Below, one piece after another: positions 16,419 to 25,413 of a stretch of 64,000 nt of DNA. The notes beneath the pieces are model-generated. The model did no database searches and had not been told where the DNA came from. It was given only the letters and a program-made list of their open reading frames with translations. The position numbers and the translations under genes were made by a program. The first letter of the stretch is position 1. Every line of letters begins with the position of its first letter. Origin of the DNA: Paenibacillus caui (GTDB lineage: Bacteria > Bacillota > Bacilli > Paenibacillales > Paenibacillaceae); contig NZ_JAIOGQ010000024.1 of NCBI RefSeq assembly GCF_019904135.1, forward strand, positions 1 through 64,000, read 5' to 3'.

Positions 16419-16955
16419 ATGATGAAAAAAATGAATAAAAAAATTACAGTCCTTGCATTAGCCACTTTCATTTTGATAACTGGGACAAGCGCATATGCCA
16501 GTGGTGCTGTTTCTTTTCTTTCTCCAAAAAATATAAATTCTGAAAACCAAGCTCAGGTGAAAAAAGTTGAAGAACGTTTAACTCAATCATGGACTAGAGG
16601 AAGGGAAATCATACTAAAAAATGAAGGGGCCAAAGCATTTGCAAACAGTAGTGATAACAACAAAGACCAAGATTTGTTAAATTGGACGCTTTTAGATATT
16701 ACTAAGCTACATGATGAGTTGTTATCGTCTTTCTCTAAACAAGAACAGTCTTCTTTTCTTGAAGCTTTTTATGGTGAGGACAGAAAAGAGAATCTTGAAG
16801 TAGGTGATTACATGCCAGCCTTACTTATAAGTCCAGATAAGAAACGAGCTTTGGTGTATTGGGAAAAAGCTAATGGTTCTTACGTTGTCCTTGAGATGAA
16901 AACCAAAAGCGATGATTCCAATTATTGGTATGTAAATGGAGTTAAAATTCTCTAA
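16419..16955 (+). CDS. Second small secreted protein of unknown function
   Basis: 178 residues from ATG 16419 (ATG 16422 equally possible; AAAGGG at 16408-16413). Signal peptide: basic start MKKMNKKI, hydrophobic VLALATFILITG, cleavage likely at SAYAS. The mature part has a helical, charged first half (QAQVKKVEERLTQSWTRGRE) and a second half with short beta segments (MPALLISPDKKRALVYWEKA, SYVVLEMKT, YWYVNGVKIL) resembling small NTF2- or lipocalin-like modules; this fold idea is a guess. It probably shares a transcript with the preceding gene and ends at a strong terminator. Confidence 0.65.
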   Translation: MMKKMNKKITVLALATFILITGTSAYASGAVSFLSPKNINSENQAQVKKVEERLTQSWTRGREIILKNEGAKAFANSSDNNKDQDLLNWTLLDITKLHDELLSSFSKQEQSSFLEAFYGEDRKENLEVGDYMPALLISPDKKRALVYWEKANGSYVVLEMKTKSDDSNYWYVNGVKIL

Positions 16956-17002
16956 ATGGCATGAATTTTGGTGGTTATTTACCCGTTTAAATAGCTTTTC
17001 AA

Positions 17003-17033
17003 TGAGACAGGTTGGGGCTAGCAACCTGTCTCA
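17003..17033. terminator. Perfect 12-bp stem terminator
   Basis: TGAGACAGGTTG and CAACCTGTCTCA flank a 7-base loop, followed by a T-rich stretch. It ends the secreted-protein operon and faces the converging stalk-protein gene. Confidence 0.85.
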
Positions 17034-17061
17034 TTCTTTATTATTCCTCTCGTCAAAAGCT

Positions 17062-17970
17062 CTATTCCGCCGCTTCTTCGTACACGACGACGCTCTTGCT
17101 GTCCGCTTCGAATTTCACGGTGGCGCCAAGCGCTTCGGATATGAAGCGAACCGGCACCAGAGTCGTGCCGTTTTCGGCGGAGGCTGCTGTCTGCAGCAGC
17201 ACCGCTTTGTTATTCACGAATGCTTTCTTGCTGTTCAGGTACAGCTTGACGGTTACGCCGTCCCTTGTTACGGTGATGGATTGATCGGCCGCGTTGTAGG
17301 TAACCTGGGCATCAAGCGCCTCGGCTACGGAACGGAATGCCACGAGAGTGCTTCCCTGGCGAAAAACAGGATCAGCGTTCTCGTACTCTTCGCCGTTGAC
17401 AAAGAGCGCAGATCCCGTCTTGAAGCCGGCTTTCTTCGACAGCTCGTTCAGCTTCTTGTAGCTTTTCAGGTCGGTCACATCCGCCAGAATGACTTCCTGC
17501 TGCACATAAACCGCATCCGTCACGCTGCCTGCTTCGGCCAGCAAATCGGCGGCGGACTGGAGCGCTTCTTTCGAGCTTTGAATTTGCTCAAGCTCGGCTT
17601 TGATCTCCGGCGTTAATTGCGCATCATATTTCGTAAGCAGCAGGTCGGCAAGCACCGCGCCCGCCGGCTTGTCCTTGACATTTTCCAGGGCAACCAGCAG
17701 CCCGTTGTATCCGTGCCTTTTATAAGTTGCTGTAGTTACGGTTTCGGTCTCCGTCTCTTTCGCAGCTTTGGCGGTTTTCGTGTCGGCAGCCTTCTTGTCC
17801 GGCTTGTCCTCCGTTTGCTTCGCTTTCTGCTCCTGCTTGGCGGGCGCTTTATTCTCTTTCGCCTCAGCTTGTTCGGCTTTCAAAGCCTTGTCCGATTTGG
17901 CTGCAGCGGTTCCCGCCGTCATTCCGACAACCATGATGCATGCAAGAATGACTGTCCATGCTTTTTTCAT
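17062..17970 (-). CDS. Secreted copper-amine-oxidase-N (stalk) domain protein
   Basis: 302 residues. Signal peptide residues 1-24 (MKKAWTVILACIMVV then AAAK), then a Lys/Glu/Ala-rich linker (about 25-80), a helical middle region and, from about residue 190, the repeated stalk fold: LFVNGEEYENADPVFRQGSTLVAFRSVAEALDAQVTYN and a second copy with TTLVPVRFISEALGATVKF (key parts only). This domain is abundant in Paenibacillus surface and secreted proteins. It does not imply copper or oxidase activity and probably serves as a wall- or glycan-associated module. AGGAGG-type site ahead of ATG 17970. Confidence 0.85.
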   Translation of the reverse strand: MKKAWTVILACIMVVGMTAGTAAAKSDKALKAEQAEAKENKAPAKQEQKAKQTEDKPDKKAADTKTAKAAKETETETVTTATYKRHGYNGLLVALENVKDKPAGAVLADLLLTKYDAQLTPEIKAELEQIQSSKEALQSAADLLAEAGSVTDAVYVQQEVILADVTDLKSYKKLNELSKKAGFKTGSALFVNGEEYENADPVFRQGSTLVAFRSVAEALDAQVTYNAADQSITVTRDGVTVKLYLNSKKAFVNNKAVLLQTAASAENGTTLVPVRFISEALGATVKFEADSKSVVVYEEAAE

Positions 17971-18055
17971 AGTGGTTCCTCCTTTGACGTAGTGTGGCTT
18001 TAAGGCACTACAGTATATATCGGAGGAATTCTGTTTTTTATAAGCATTGATCTTG

Positions 18056-18703
18056 TTATTTATTTTGCAGATAAACGACCAGTTCGGTCCGGCTGTTCAG
18101 TTCCAGCTTGTCCAGGATATGGGACACATAATTTTTAACCGTGCCTTCCGTCAGGTACAAGTCGCTGCTGATCGCCTTATTGGTTTTGCCCTCCATAATC
18201 AGCTTGGCTACCTCGATTTCCCTCGGGGTTAAAAAGTCCGCAAGCTTTTGTTCCACCGTCTGTTCCTCGGCCGTGGCCGTGTTCACGGCATGAAGCGCCT
18301 GAACGACTCTGGAGCTGACCTGAGGGTTCAGGAGCAAGTTGCCGTCGCACGCCGCTTTGATGGATTTGATGATTTCCTTTGAACTGGAGTCTTTCAAAAT
18401 ATAGCCGGAGGCGCCGTACTTCAGGCCGCCAAAAATATATTCGTCCTCATCGAAGGTGGTCAGGATGATCACGTTCACCCCCGGATATCTTTCCTTCACC
18501 GCCTTTGTCGCTTCAATGCCGTCCATGACCGGCATTCGGATGTCCATCAGGACACAATCGGGCTGCCGGCTTTCCAGCAGTCGCAGCAGTTGTTCCCCGT
18601 TCTCGGCTTCCCCGATCACATGGATCTCCTCATACAGGCTTAATATCATTTTCAGGCCGTCTCTTACGATTTCCTGGTCATCGACAATCATAATATCAGT
18701 CAT
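18056..18703 (-). CDS. NarL/LuxR-family response regulator
   Basis: 215 residues. Receiver domain residues 1-120 with acidic pair Asp8-Asp9, phospho-acceptor Asp54 in VLMDIRMP, Thr in ILTTFD and Lys in ILKDSS. The C-terminal LuxR-type helix-turn-helix is LTPREIEVAKLIMEGKTNKA then EGTVKNYVSHILDKL. The histidine kinase gene lies 12 bp upstream on the same strand, so they form an operon with the kinase first. The target is not evident; the divergent CPBP protease gene is the nearest candidate. Confidence 0.92.
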   Translation of the reverse strand: MTDIMIVDDQEIVRDGLKMILSLYEEIHVIGEAENGEQLLRLLESRQPDCVLMDIRMPVMDGIEATKAVKERYPGVNVIILTTFDEDEYIFGGLKYGASGYILKDSSSKEIIKSIKAACDGNLLLNPQVSSRVVQALHAVNTATAEEQTVEQKLADFLTPREIEVAKLIMEGKTNKAISSDLYLTEGTVKNYVSHILDKLELNSRTELVVYLQNK

Positions 18704-18715
18704 CGAAATCCTCCG

Positions 18716-19867
18716 TTACTCTACATAGGGAAGCTCGGCAGATACTCTGAACCCGCCGCTTGGCGGAGAATCAAACCGGACAGCTCCTTTTAACAGCGCA
18801 ATTCTCTCTTCCATACCTAAAATGCCGTGGGATTTCACGATATCACTGCAGCCGCTGCCGTCATTGTCCACCATGACTCGAATCGCGTTCCCATCTTTGG
18901 CCACGGTGATGTTGAACCGCTTTGCTTTTCCGTGCTTGACCCCATTGGTCACCGCTTCCTGCACCGTCCTGTAAATGCCGTTTTTGATGTCCGGAATAGC
19001 CTGCTCCACCCTATGATCGAAATCAAGCCGGATTTCAAGTCCTCCATCCATATGCATATGTTGCGCAATTTCGTTCAGCGCTTCCTGCAGCTGCATGCTG
19101 TTCTTTTGGGCGTCTTCCTTAAGAACCGACACGGCCTGACGAAGAGCAGCCATGGAATCCTTCGAGAAGCTTACCGCTTTGCCCAGCGCTTCCCGCGACT
19201 TTGCAGGGCTTGAATCCAGCACATGCTCGGCATATTCCAGATGCATGCGAACGGCCACAAGCGCGTGCCCGATCGAATCGTGAAGCTCCTGCGCTATTCT
19301 TGTTCTTTCCCGCACAATGGTCATCTCTTTAATATCCTGGGAATGAGCCAGAAGCTTGGCGTTGGCCTCCATCAGCTGTGCGTTTAGCCATTCGCCTTTT
19401 TCTTTCTCCAGATGGTTTTGACGGAAGAAGTAAATCACATTCACGATGGCCAGATAAGGGAGTACCGAATCCTGGATGCTGCTCTTCATGGCAATGATCA
19501 CAGTGAAGAGGTATAGCAGCGCATGAAAGCTGAGCAGGCCGATCTGAACGGACCCGCTCCTTACAAAAATTTCGAACAGCGGAAACACATAAAAAATGCT
19601 CGCCGCAAAGCTTTCCAGCCGGTACATATACCAATCTATGCCCACTATACTGACGATGATCGATAATAGATAGAGCGGGCGACGGGTCCCTATCACTTGC
19701 CAGGTATGCCGTACGTAATCATTGAGCTGCAGGAGCACAATACCGGCAGCCATGAAGGCTTTCATCCCGCCCGAAAGGTCGTGCTGCATCAGGATTTGTC
19801 CTTCAATAATGATGATAACGCAGGCTCTCAATATCCATATCAAGCCGAACTTTTTTTGGGTTTTCAA
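18716..19867 (-). CDS. Sensor histidine kinase, NarL-partner type (HisKA_3)
   Basis: 383 residues. About five hydrophobic segments fill residues 8-150, a membrane-embedded sensor without a large outside domain. A coiled linker then leads to the HisKA_3 box RTRIAQELHDSIGHALVAV with phospho-acceptor His196. The ATPase domain (about 285-380) shows the N box EAVTNGVKHGKAK, G1 VDNDGSGC and G2 GILGMEERI. The order kinase-regulator and the five-helix input match DesK/LiaS-like systems that sense membrane or envelope state; this is inference from layout. Confidence 0.9.
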   Translation of the reverse strand: MKTQKKFGLIWILRACVIIIIEGQILMQHDLSGGMKAFMAAGIVLLQLNDYVRHTWQVIGTRRPLYLLSIIVSIVGIDWYMYRLESFAASIFYVFPLFEIFVRSGSVQIGLLSFHALLYLFTVIIAMKSSIQDSVLPYLAIVNVIYFFRQNHLEKEKGEWLNAQLMEANAKLLAHSQDIKEMTIVRERTRIAQELHDSIGHALVAVRMHLEYAEHVLDSSPAKSREALGKAVSFSKDSMAALRQAVSVLKEDAQKNSMQLQEALNEIAQHMHMDGGLEIRLDFDHRVEQAIPDIKNGIYRTVQEAVTNGVKHGKAKRFNITVAKDGNAIRVMVDNDGSGCSDIVKSHGILGMEERIALLKGAVRFDSPPSGGFRVSAELPYVE

Positions 19868-20041
19868 CTCTATTTCTCCTAAAGGCTAGCTGCAATTCTA
19901 CCCAACATTATACTTCCCATTCCGGCAGGAAGACAGATGACGAAAGTAATGCCCCTCAGGATGACTAAAGTTTCTTTCCGCCGCATTCAAAAATCCATAC
20001 AATGAGGGCTATCAAATACGAAACAGGAGAGTTTGCTGAAA

Positions 20042-20881
20042 ATGAAGAAAAGTTTCTTTGACAAAAATAACCCGTTCCTCTATGCCGCCTCGGTGCTCCT
20101 GGTCACTTGGCTGATCACCGGCATGTTGTTCATCAAACCGGGCGTGGGCACTACTTATTTTGCAGTCGTCATGTTTGTTCCTGCCATTACTGCCATAGTA
20201 TTCAATAAAATCCGGCATAACGGCCAGACAGGCTTTAGAAGCAGAATGAATGCCAAAGCCCTTATGTTCGGCATCCTGTACCCGCTCGTGTTTATTGTAT
20301 GCTGTGCTTTATTTTCGCTCGCCGTTGGCCGCGCAAGTGTCAACACCGGCTATGAATTTGACCTTAAAGCGATCATCACGCTGGTCATCACGATTGCGGT
20401 TAACCTGTTTAACGTACTCGGGGAAGAGTATGGATGGCGGGGATATCTACTTCCTGAATTGACCGAACGGTTCGGGAAGCTTAAGGCCACGGCTGTGCTG
20501 GGCGTCATTTGGGCGGCGTACCATGCACCGGCAGTCTACCTGCTGGCGAAGGCGACCGGAATCGGCCATCCGGTATTGCTTTGCCTGATTCAGGCCTGTG
20601 CTGTATTTACCATCACCTTTCCTTTCTCCTATTGTTATTACTTGTCGGGAAATATCATCCCCGTGCTGTTTCTCCATTCCGTATGGAATGTGGTCAATAC
20701 AACGGTGCTGGGCGATATTTACACGAATAAACAGGGGATTATCGAAGGAAATCTGGTGCTCATTAACGGGGAAGGCGTGCTCGGCCTGATCTTTGGTCTG
20801 CTCATGATGCTGGTGTTTATCCGGCAGTTCAGGAAGCAAAGCCCGGTTACAAGTCATCAGTCTTTAATGATGAGACGCTAA
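20042..20881 (+). CDS. CPBP-family intramembrane glutamic endopeptidase (CAAX-type)
   Basis: 279 residues from ATG 20042 (GGAGAG upstream; TTG 20033 is less likely because it almost touches that site). About eight transmembrane segments. The CPBP motifs are present: motif 1 GEEYGWRGYLLPEL (Glu-Glu-x3-Arg), motif 2 WAAYHAPAV (His), and motif 3 LHSVWNVVNT (His, Asn). Family members cleave or modify proteins within the membrane; several bacterial ones are linked to bacteriocin immunity. It is divergent from the NarL-type two-component operon, which may control it. Confidence 0.88.
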   Translation: MKKSFFDKNNPFLYAASVLLVTWLITGMLFIKPGVGTTYFAVVMFVPAITAIVFNKIRHNGQTGFRSRMNAKALMFGILYPLVFIVCCALFSLAVGRASVNTGYEFDLKAIITLVITIAVNLFNVLGEEYGWRGYLLPELTERFGKLKATAVLGVIWAAYHAPAVYLLAKATGIGHPVLLCLIQACAVFTITFPFSYCYYLSGNIIPVLFLHSVWNVVNTTVLGDIYTNKQGIIEGNLVLINGEGVLGLIFGLLMMLVFIRQFRKQSPVTSHQSLMMRR

Positions 20882-20889
20882 AATAAAGA

Positions 20890-20924
20890 AAAATGCCCCG
20901 GGGTTTCCACACCTCGGGGCATTT
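20890..20924. terminator. Bidirectional terminator between CPBP and MMPL genes
   Basis: AAATGCCCCG and CGGGGCATTT form a strong stem with flanking A- and T-stretches, placed between the two converging genes. Confidence 0.85.
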
Positions 20925-20937
20925 GAAGCGCGGCTTA

Positions 20938-23900
20938 TTAGCCGCTGATGGATCGGTCCTGCGGTTCCGAACGGTTCACCGTGACAAACGGCCACCAATT
21001 GGCTTTGCCGAAGGTCCGCACCATAACCGGTATAAAGAACGGCAGGAACAGCAGCGCATATAACGCCAATCCGCTGAGCACCACCGTAGCGATTTGCATC
21101 ATCGACAGCACGCCGGATGGATACATCGCCGCGAACGTGCCGCTTAGAATGATAGCGGCGGACAGAATGACGCTGCCCATATTTTTCATCGCATACAGCA
21201 GTGCATCCCGGACATCCCAGTCTTTGTGTTCATTGAAGCGGTCCATCAGGAAGATGCTGTAGTCCACGCCCAGAGCAATCAGCATCACGAAGCCGAAGAA
21301 CGGAGTCACCCAGGTGATGCCGGAGTAGCTCAGCAAGTCCACAAACACCACTTCCGTCACACCCATGGCCGAGAAATAGGCCAGCAGGAGCGACAAAATC
21401 AGGTAGAGCGGCATGATGATGGAGCGCAGCAGCAGTACGAGAATAATGAACGTGCCTGCCAGCATGAACGTAACGGTTTTCGTATAGTCTCTGTTCGAAA
21501 TGTTTTGCAGGTCGTTATAGCTGCTTGAAACCCCGCTGATCGCAATATTCGCCTGTTCCAGCTCGGTTCCCTGTACGGCCCGCTTAATCGCATCTTCGAT
21601 ATCGCCCACATGGTTGATCGCCTTGATGCCGTATGGATTATCCGAGAAGACCACATCCAGGGTCATCACTTTGCGGTCTTTGGACAAGTAGGTGTCGAAC
21701 ACCTGCTGGAAGTCCTTGTTGTTCAGCGCTTCCTGCGGCACGTAAAAGCCGGCGAGTTCGCTGTTCGAACTGGACTGCAGCTGGTTCAGATAATCCTGGG
21801 CAGACCCAAGTCCGTCTGATACCTTATTAATACCGTCCACACTTTGATCAAGTCCATCGGTCAGTTGTGTAATTTGTCCGGACAATTGCTCGAAGCCCTG
21901 TTGAATCTGCTCCTGTCCGCCCGCCAACTGCCCGAGGCCCTCCTCGATGGACGGAATCTTCGCCACAGCCTGCCCTTGGCCGGAAGCGGCCTTCTTCAGC
22001 CCTTGCTCCAGGCTAGTAATCCCGCTCTCCAGCTTTTGGAGGCCGCTCGCCAGCTGCTTTTGTCCTGCGGCCGCCTGGGCGTAGCCTGCATTGGCCTGCT
22101 GCATCCCGGCTGCCGCCTGGCTTACCTGGGCCTCCATCTGCTTCAGGCCTTCCGCCAGCTGCGTCATGCCCTTGCCGGTTTCGGATACGGTTCCTTTAAT
22201 CGTCAGGTAATCGCGATCCTGCTGCAGCGCCGGATATTTCCCTTCCAGATTCGTGAAAGAACTGCCAAGGCCCGTCAGCCCGCCCGAAGCGGCGCCGAGC
22301 TGCTGCTGAACCTGTTCAAGGCTTGGCGGGAGTGCGTTCAAACCGTTGCCAATTTCCTGGTAGGCGGCAAGCAACTGGCTGCTCGCATCCGCAAGCTTGC
22401 CCGCGCTGTCTTTAGCCTGCTGCAGCCCTTTTCTGAGGTCGCCCGCACCGGAAGCGCCGCTTTGGATTCCCTGCTCAATTTGCTTGAGGCCGCCTGCGAG
22501 CCGGGAGACGCCATCCTTTAGTTGATGGGTGCCATCCGTTAATTTCCCGGCGCTGTCAGCGGCTTCCTTCAGCTTCGATTGATTGGTGCTGAGCTTGTTG
22601 CTCGCATCCGACAAACCGCTTGAAATTTTGTCCAGCCCTTCATTGCCTTGGGTGATTCCTTCCGAGAGCGTCCCGGCCTGCTGCGGCACCTCAAAATCCT
22701 TGATCGTGGCGCCTGTCGGGCGCGTCAGACTGCGGACGCTGGCCACTCCGTCAACCTGGGCCACCTCCCGGCTGATTTTTTCGGTCAGGGCCATATAGGC
22801 CGTGTTGTCCATCTTTTCGTCATTTTTAATGACGATTTTGCCCGGGAGCGATTCGCCCGGACCAAAATTGTCCGAGATCAGGTTAAACGCCTTGACGGAA
22901 TCATAGCTGTCCCCAATCTCATCCAGACTGTTGAAGGACAAGTCGCCGTCATAAGTCGCAAGGAACGGAACGGAGATAACGGCTACGATGATCAGCGCCA
23001 GCAGCGGGCGTTTCAGGGAGAAGGAGCCGAACGCGCTCCAGGTTTTGCTCTCCTTGTGCTGCAGCGAACCCTTGACCGGCCAGAACATTCTCTTGCCAAG
23101 CACAGCCATGAAGAAAGGCACGATGGTGAACAGCGCAGCCACCATCACCGCGATGCCGACCGCTACCGCTACAGCCGAACGATACAGCGTGAATTGCGAA
23201 AATCCGATGGCCACAAATCCGACGAGGACGGCCAGGGAGGAGAAGAAGACCGTTTTGCCCGCCGTACGATACGTTTGGATAATAGCTTCCCATTTGTCTT
23301 CGGTATGGCTGAGCTCCTCTTTAAAGCGGCTGATGAGCAAAATACAGTAGTCCGTGCCGATCCCGAACATGACCGCTACCATAAAGGTCTGCGTAAAGGT
23401 CGAAATCGGAAAATCTACGCGATCCACCAGAAAGGCTACGATTTGCTGCGACACGATATAGCTGATGCCCACCGTAAGCAGCGGTACGAACGGGGCCACG
23501 AAGGAGCGGAACACGATAAACAGAATGACCAATATAAAAACAACCGTAATCATTTCGGTTTTCTTAAGTCCCGCCTCCGAGCTGGCGACGGTATCCTCTT
23601 CGATCAACTGCTGGCCGGTCAAATAGTGCTGGACGCTCGTACCGTCCAGGGCCTGCATCAGGTCTTCCTTCATCTGATGGACGGAACGGTCGCCTTGGAG
23701 AGCGGTCAGTGCAGCAAGAATCGTTTTGCCGTTCTTGGAGATCATCTTGTCTTCCAGCTCGGGGCGGGAGAAGGGATCCAGGACGGATTCGACCCCCAGC
23801 GATTCCTTGCTGTCGTTCAGCTTCCCTATTGCCTGCCGCACTTCCTGCTTGTCGGCATCCGTCAAGCCCGTATCCTTGTAAAAGACAAGGGCAACAGCGG

Positions 23901-24099
23901 TGCCCTCTTTCTTGCCCTCGGTTTTGGCTACTTCATCCATAATGGCAGTCGCCTCGGTCGACGAGTACCCGTCCGGTACCGAGATCTGCCCTTTCTCTCT
24001 GATCAGATCGCTCATGGCCGGGGCTGTCATGATCAGCACGGCTGCCAATACAATCCATAGAGCCATAATGGCCCATCTTGCCTTCAGTATGGTTCTCAT
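20938..24099 (-). CDS. MMPL/RND-family exporter with long coiled-coil extracellular domain
   Basis: 1053 residues. N-terminal helix (about 8-30), then a first extracellular domain, followed by five or six helices (about 180-345) of the first MMPL domain with the GxxxDY-like motif FGIGTDYCILLISRF. The central region (about 400-800) is an extracellular stretch dominated by heptad-like repeats (for example LKDGVSRLAGGLKQIEQGI and many more), as in YhgE/Pip-like proteins. The second MMPL domain (about 875-1040) has LIALGVDYSIFLMDRF. Expected role: proton-driven export of lipids, siderophores or toxic amphiphiles. A MarR regulator gene lies about 100 bp upstream on the same strand, probably controlling it. 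Confidence 0.9.
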   Translation of the reverse strand: MRTILKARWAIMALWIVLAAVLIMTAPAMSDLIREKGQISVPDGYSSTEATAIMDEVAKTEGKKEGTAVALVFYKDTGLTDADKQEVRQAIGKLNDSKESLGVESVLDPFSRPELEDKMISKNGKTILAALTALQGDRSVHQMKEDLMQALDGTSVQHYLTGQQLIEEDTVASSEAGLKKTEMITVVFILVILFIVFRSFVAPFVPLLTVGISYIVSQQIVAFLVDRVDFPISTFTQTFMVAVMFGIGTDYCILLISRFKEELSHTEDKWEAIIQTYRTAGKTVFFSSLAVLVGFVAIGFSQFTLYRSAVAVAVGIAVMVAALFTIVPFFMAVLGKRMFWPVKGSLQHKESKTWSAFGSFSLKRPLLALIIVAVISVPFLATYDGDLSFNSLDEIGDSYDSVKAFNLISDNFGPGESLPGKIVIKNDEKMDNTAYMALTEKISREVAQVDGVASVRSLTRPTGATIKDFEVPQQAGTLSEGITQGNEGLDKISSGLSDASNKLSTNQSKLKEAADSAGKLTDGTHQLKDGVSRLAGGLKQIEQGIQSGASGAGDLRKGLQQAKDSAGKLADASSQLLAAYQEIGNGLNALPPSLEQVQQQLGAASGGLTGLGSSFTNLEGKYPALQQDRDYLTIKGTVSETGKGMTQLAEGLKQMEAQVSQAAAGMQQANAGYAQAAAGQKQLASGLQKLESGITSLEQGLKKAASGQGQAVAKIPSIEEGLGQLAGGQEQIQQGFEQLSGQITQLTDGLDQSVDGINKVSDGLGSAQDYLNQLQSSSNSELAGFYVPQEALNNKDFQQVFDTYLSKDRKVMTLDVVFSDNPYGIKAINHVGDIEDAIKRAVQGTELEQANIAISGVSSSYNDLQNISNRDYTKTVTFMLAGTFIILVLLLRSIIMPLYLILSLLLAYFSAMGVTEVVFVDLLSYSGITWVTPFFGFVMLIALGVDYSIFLMDRFNEHKDWDVRDALLYAMKNMGSVILSAAIILSGTFAAMYPSGVLSMMQIATVVLSGLALYALLFLPFFIPVMVRTFGKANWWPFVTVNRSEPQDRSISG

Positions 24100-24202
24100 T
24101 CTCTCTTCTCTCCTCCTGCGATGCAGAATGAACTGGAGCTTGAGCTAGATTATCGGCAAAAAACTCAGGTGTACGGGGCGCTCTCCAGTTTCATTCACCA
24201 AT

Positions 24203-24661
24203 TCATTCGATATCCTGCATTAATTGGGCCAGCTTTTCAAAGGATGTCAGGAACTGCTGGATTTCAGCCTCATCAAAATGGCTCAAATACGGTTCCAGGA
24301 TCCGCTCGATCTGTTCATCCGCAACCTGAAACACCTTTCTGCCCTCCGGCGTTATCGACAGGTAAATGACCCTCCGGTCCTTCTCGTCCCCGGTTCTTTC
24401 CATCAATCCCCGCTGCACGAGCCTGTTGATTAATGACGTGATCGTGCTCTTCCCGACGCAAAAAACATCGGCGAGTTCAGTCGGGGTGCATTTGCCCCGT
24501 CTCCCGACGATCTGCAGCGCCGTATACTGCTCGACGGTCAAATCATCTTTAAGATGCTCTCTGAGTCCGGTTGAGAAACGCTTGTTCACGATAAATGAAG
24601 CGTTCAGATACCGGTCAATGAGCTCCTTGACGTTCCGCTGCTCAGCCAATTTCGGAAACAC
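24203..24661 (-). CDS. MarR-family regulator of the MMPL exporter
   Basis: 152 residues, the usual MarR length. Helix-turn-helix CTPTELADVFCVGKSTITSL followed by NRLVQRGLMERTGDEKDRRV, the conserved wing with DxRxx. The DxRR-type wing and the position ahead of an exporter on the same strand are the classical arrangement of a drug-responsive repressor. A short palindrome lies in its promoter (24682-24694). Ligand unknown. Confidence 0.9.
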   Translation of the reverse strand: MFPKLAEQRNVKELIDRYLNASFIVNKRFSTGLREHLKDDLTVEQYTALQIVGRRGKCTPTELADVFCVGKSTITSLINRLVQRGLMERTGDEKDRRVIYLSITPEGRKVFQVADEQIERILEPYLSHFDEAEIQQFLTSFEKLAQLMQDIE

Positions 24662-24681
24662 CTTCCTTTTCTTTTTTATAA

Positions 24682-24694
24682 TTCGAACATCGAA
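24682..24694. promoter_or_regulatory. Short palindrome in the MarR promoter
   Basis: TTCGA and TCGAA separated by 3 bp, 21 bp ahead of the MarR start, next to a TTATAA that could be the minus-strand -10. A candidate autoregulatory operator. A related TAGTTC element sits nearby on the same strand. Confidence 0.4.
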
Positions 24695-24806
24695 CTATTT
24701 CATTGTAGAACTATAGCAAATGCAAATGATGATGTCAAACGCCCATGTTTTTTTACAATTTCGGCAGGCATCAGCCTTCCCAAGCGGAAATTATTTAAAA
24801 TATCAA

Positions 24807-24832
24807 TGAACGATTGCGGCAAAACTGACGTC
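24807..24832 (+). promoter_or_regulatory. Sigma-Y autoregulatory promoter
   Basis: TGAACG at 24807-24812 and CGTC at 24829-24832 with a 16-bp spacer, about 40 bp ahead of the sigY start. From memory, this matches the sigma-Y consensus known from Bacillus subtilis, whose main target is its own operon. Confidence 0.7.
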
Positions 24833-24870
24833 GTATCTAGTGAAAAGGAACGCGAAAGAGGGGGAGCCCG

Positions 24871-25413
24871 TTGGAGCAGGACGAAGACAGCAGGCTGATC
24901 AGCGAAGCGGTTCGCGGCAGCGATGAGGCTTTTGCGAAGCTGTTTCAGGCTCATTACACATTTTTATATCGCTATTTGATCAAGCTGACCCTCCAACCGG
25001 AGCTGGCCGAGGATCTTGTTCAGGAGACCATGCTGAAGGCCTATACCCATCTGCAGCATTTTGAAGGCAAATCCAAATTCTCCACATGGCTGATTTCGAT
25101 TGCTTCCCGCCTGTTTATCGATGTCAAGCGGAAGGGCAGGAGGGATCGGGAGAAAGTTCGGATGGCCGCAGAAGATACGCTGCGCAAGGCCAGATGGAAT
25201 CTGATGGCAAGCGGGCAGGAGTGGACGGAAAATCTGGAGCTGTTCGCGCGTCTTGCCCCGGGTGTGCGAACGCCCATCCTGCTGCGGCACTACTATGGAT
25301 TTACCTATTCGGAAATCGCCGGCATGCTTGATCTGAAGGAAGGAACGGTCAAAACCCGTGTTCATAACGGCCTAAAACAGATTCGGGAGGAGTTTCGTGA
25401 TGACAGAGCGTGA
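24871..25413 (+). CDS. sigY: ECF RNA polymerase sigma factor SigY
   Basis: 180 residues from TTG 24871 with a strong AGAGGGGGAG site. Sigma region 2 is residues about 15-80 (FAKLFQAHYTFLYRYLIKL, then DLVQETMLKAYTHLQHFEGKSKFSTWL cut to key parts) and region 4 about 120-175 (LARLAP, LRHYYGFTYSEIAGMLDLKEGTVKTRVHNGL in two parts). The gene order downstream is the yxlC-yxlD-yxlE-yxlF-yxlG set of B. subtilis, which strongly supports the SigY name over other ECF factors. The promoter ahead fits self-activation. In B. subtilis the regulon is small and centred on this operon. Confidence 0.9.
   Translation: MEQDEDSRLISEAVRGSDEAFAKLFQAHYTFLYRYLIKLTLQPELAEDLVQETMLKAYTHLQHFEGKSKFSTWLISIASRLFIDVKRKGRRDREKVRMAAEDTLRKARWNLMASGQEWTENLELFARLAPGVRTPILLRHYYGFTYSEIAGMLDLKEGTVKTRVHNGLKQIREEFRDDRA

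Noticed and set aside
16936-17616. 226-codon plus-strand frame across a terminator and opposite the stalk-protein gene
   Set aside because: Begins inside the preceding gene, runs through a strong terminator and shows no protein features.
17062-17970. Copper amine oxidase
   Set aside because: Only the N-terminal stalk-type domain repeats are present; the catalytic oxidase domain and its topaquinone Tyr are absent.
22648-24060. 470-codon plus-strand frame opposite the MMPL exporter
   Set aside because: Antisense shadow of a GC-rich gene: composition dominated by Arg, His, Gln and Asp, no ribosome binding site, no domain; the MMPL reading on the other strand is unambiguous.
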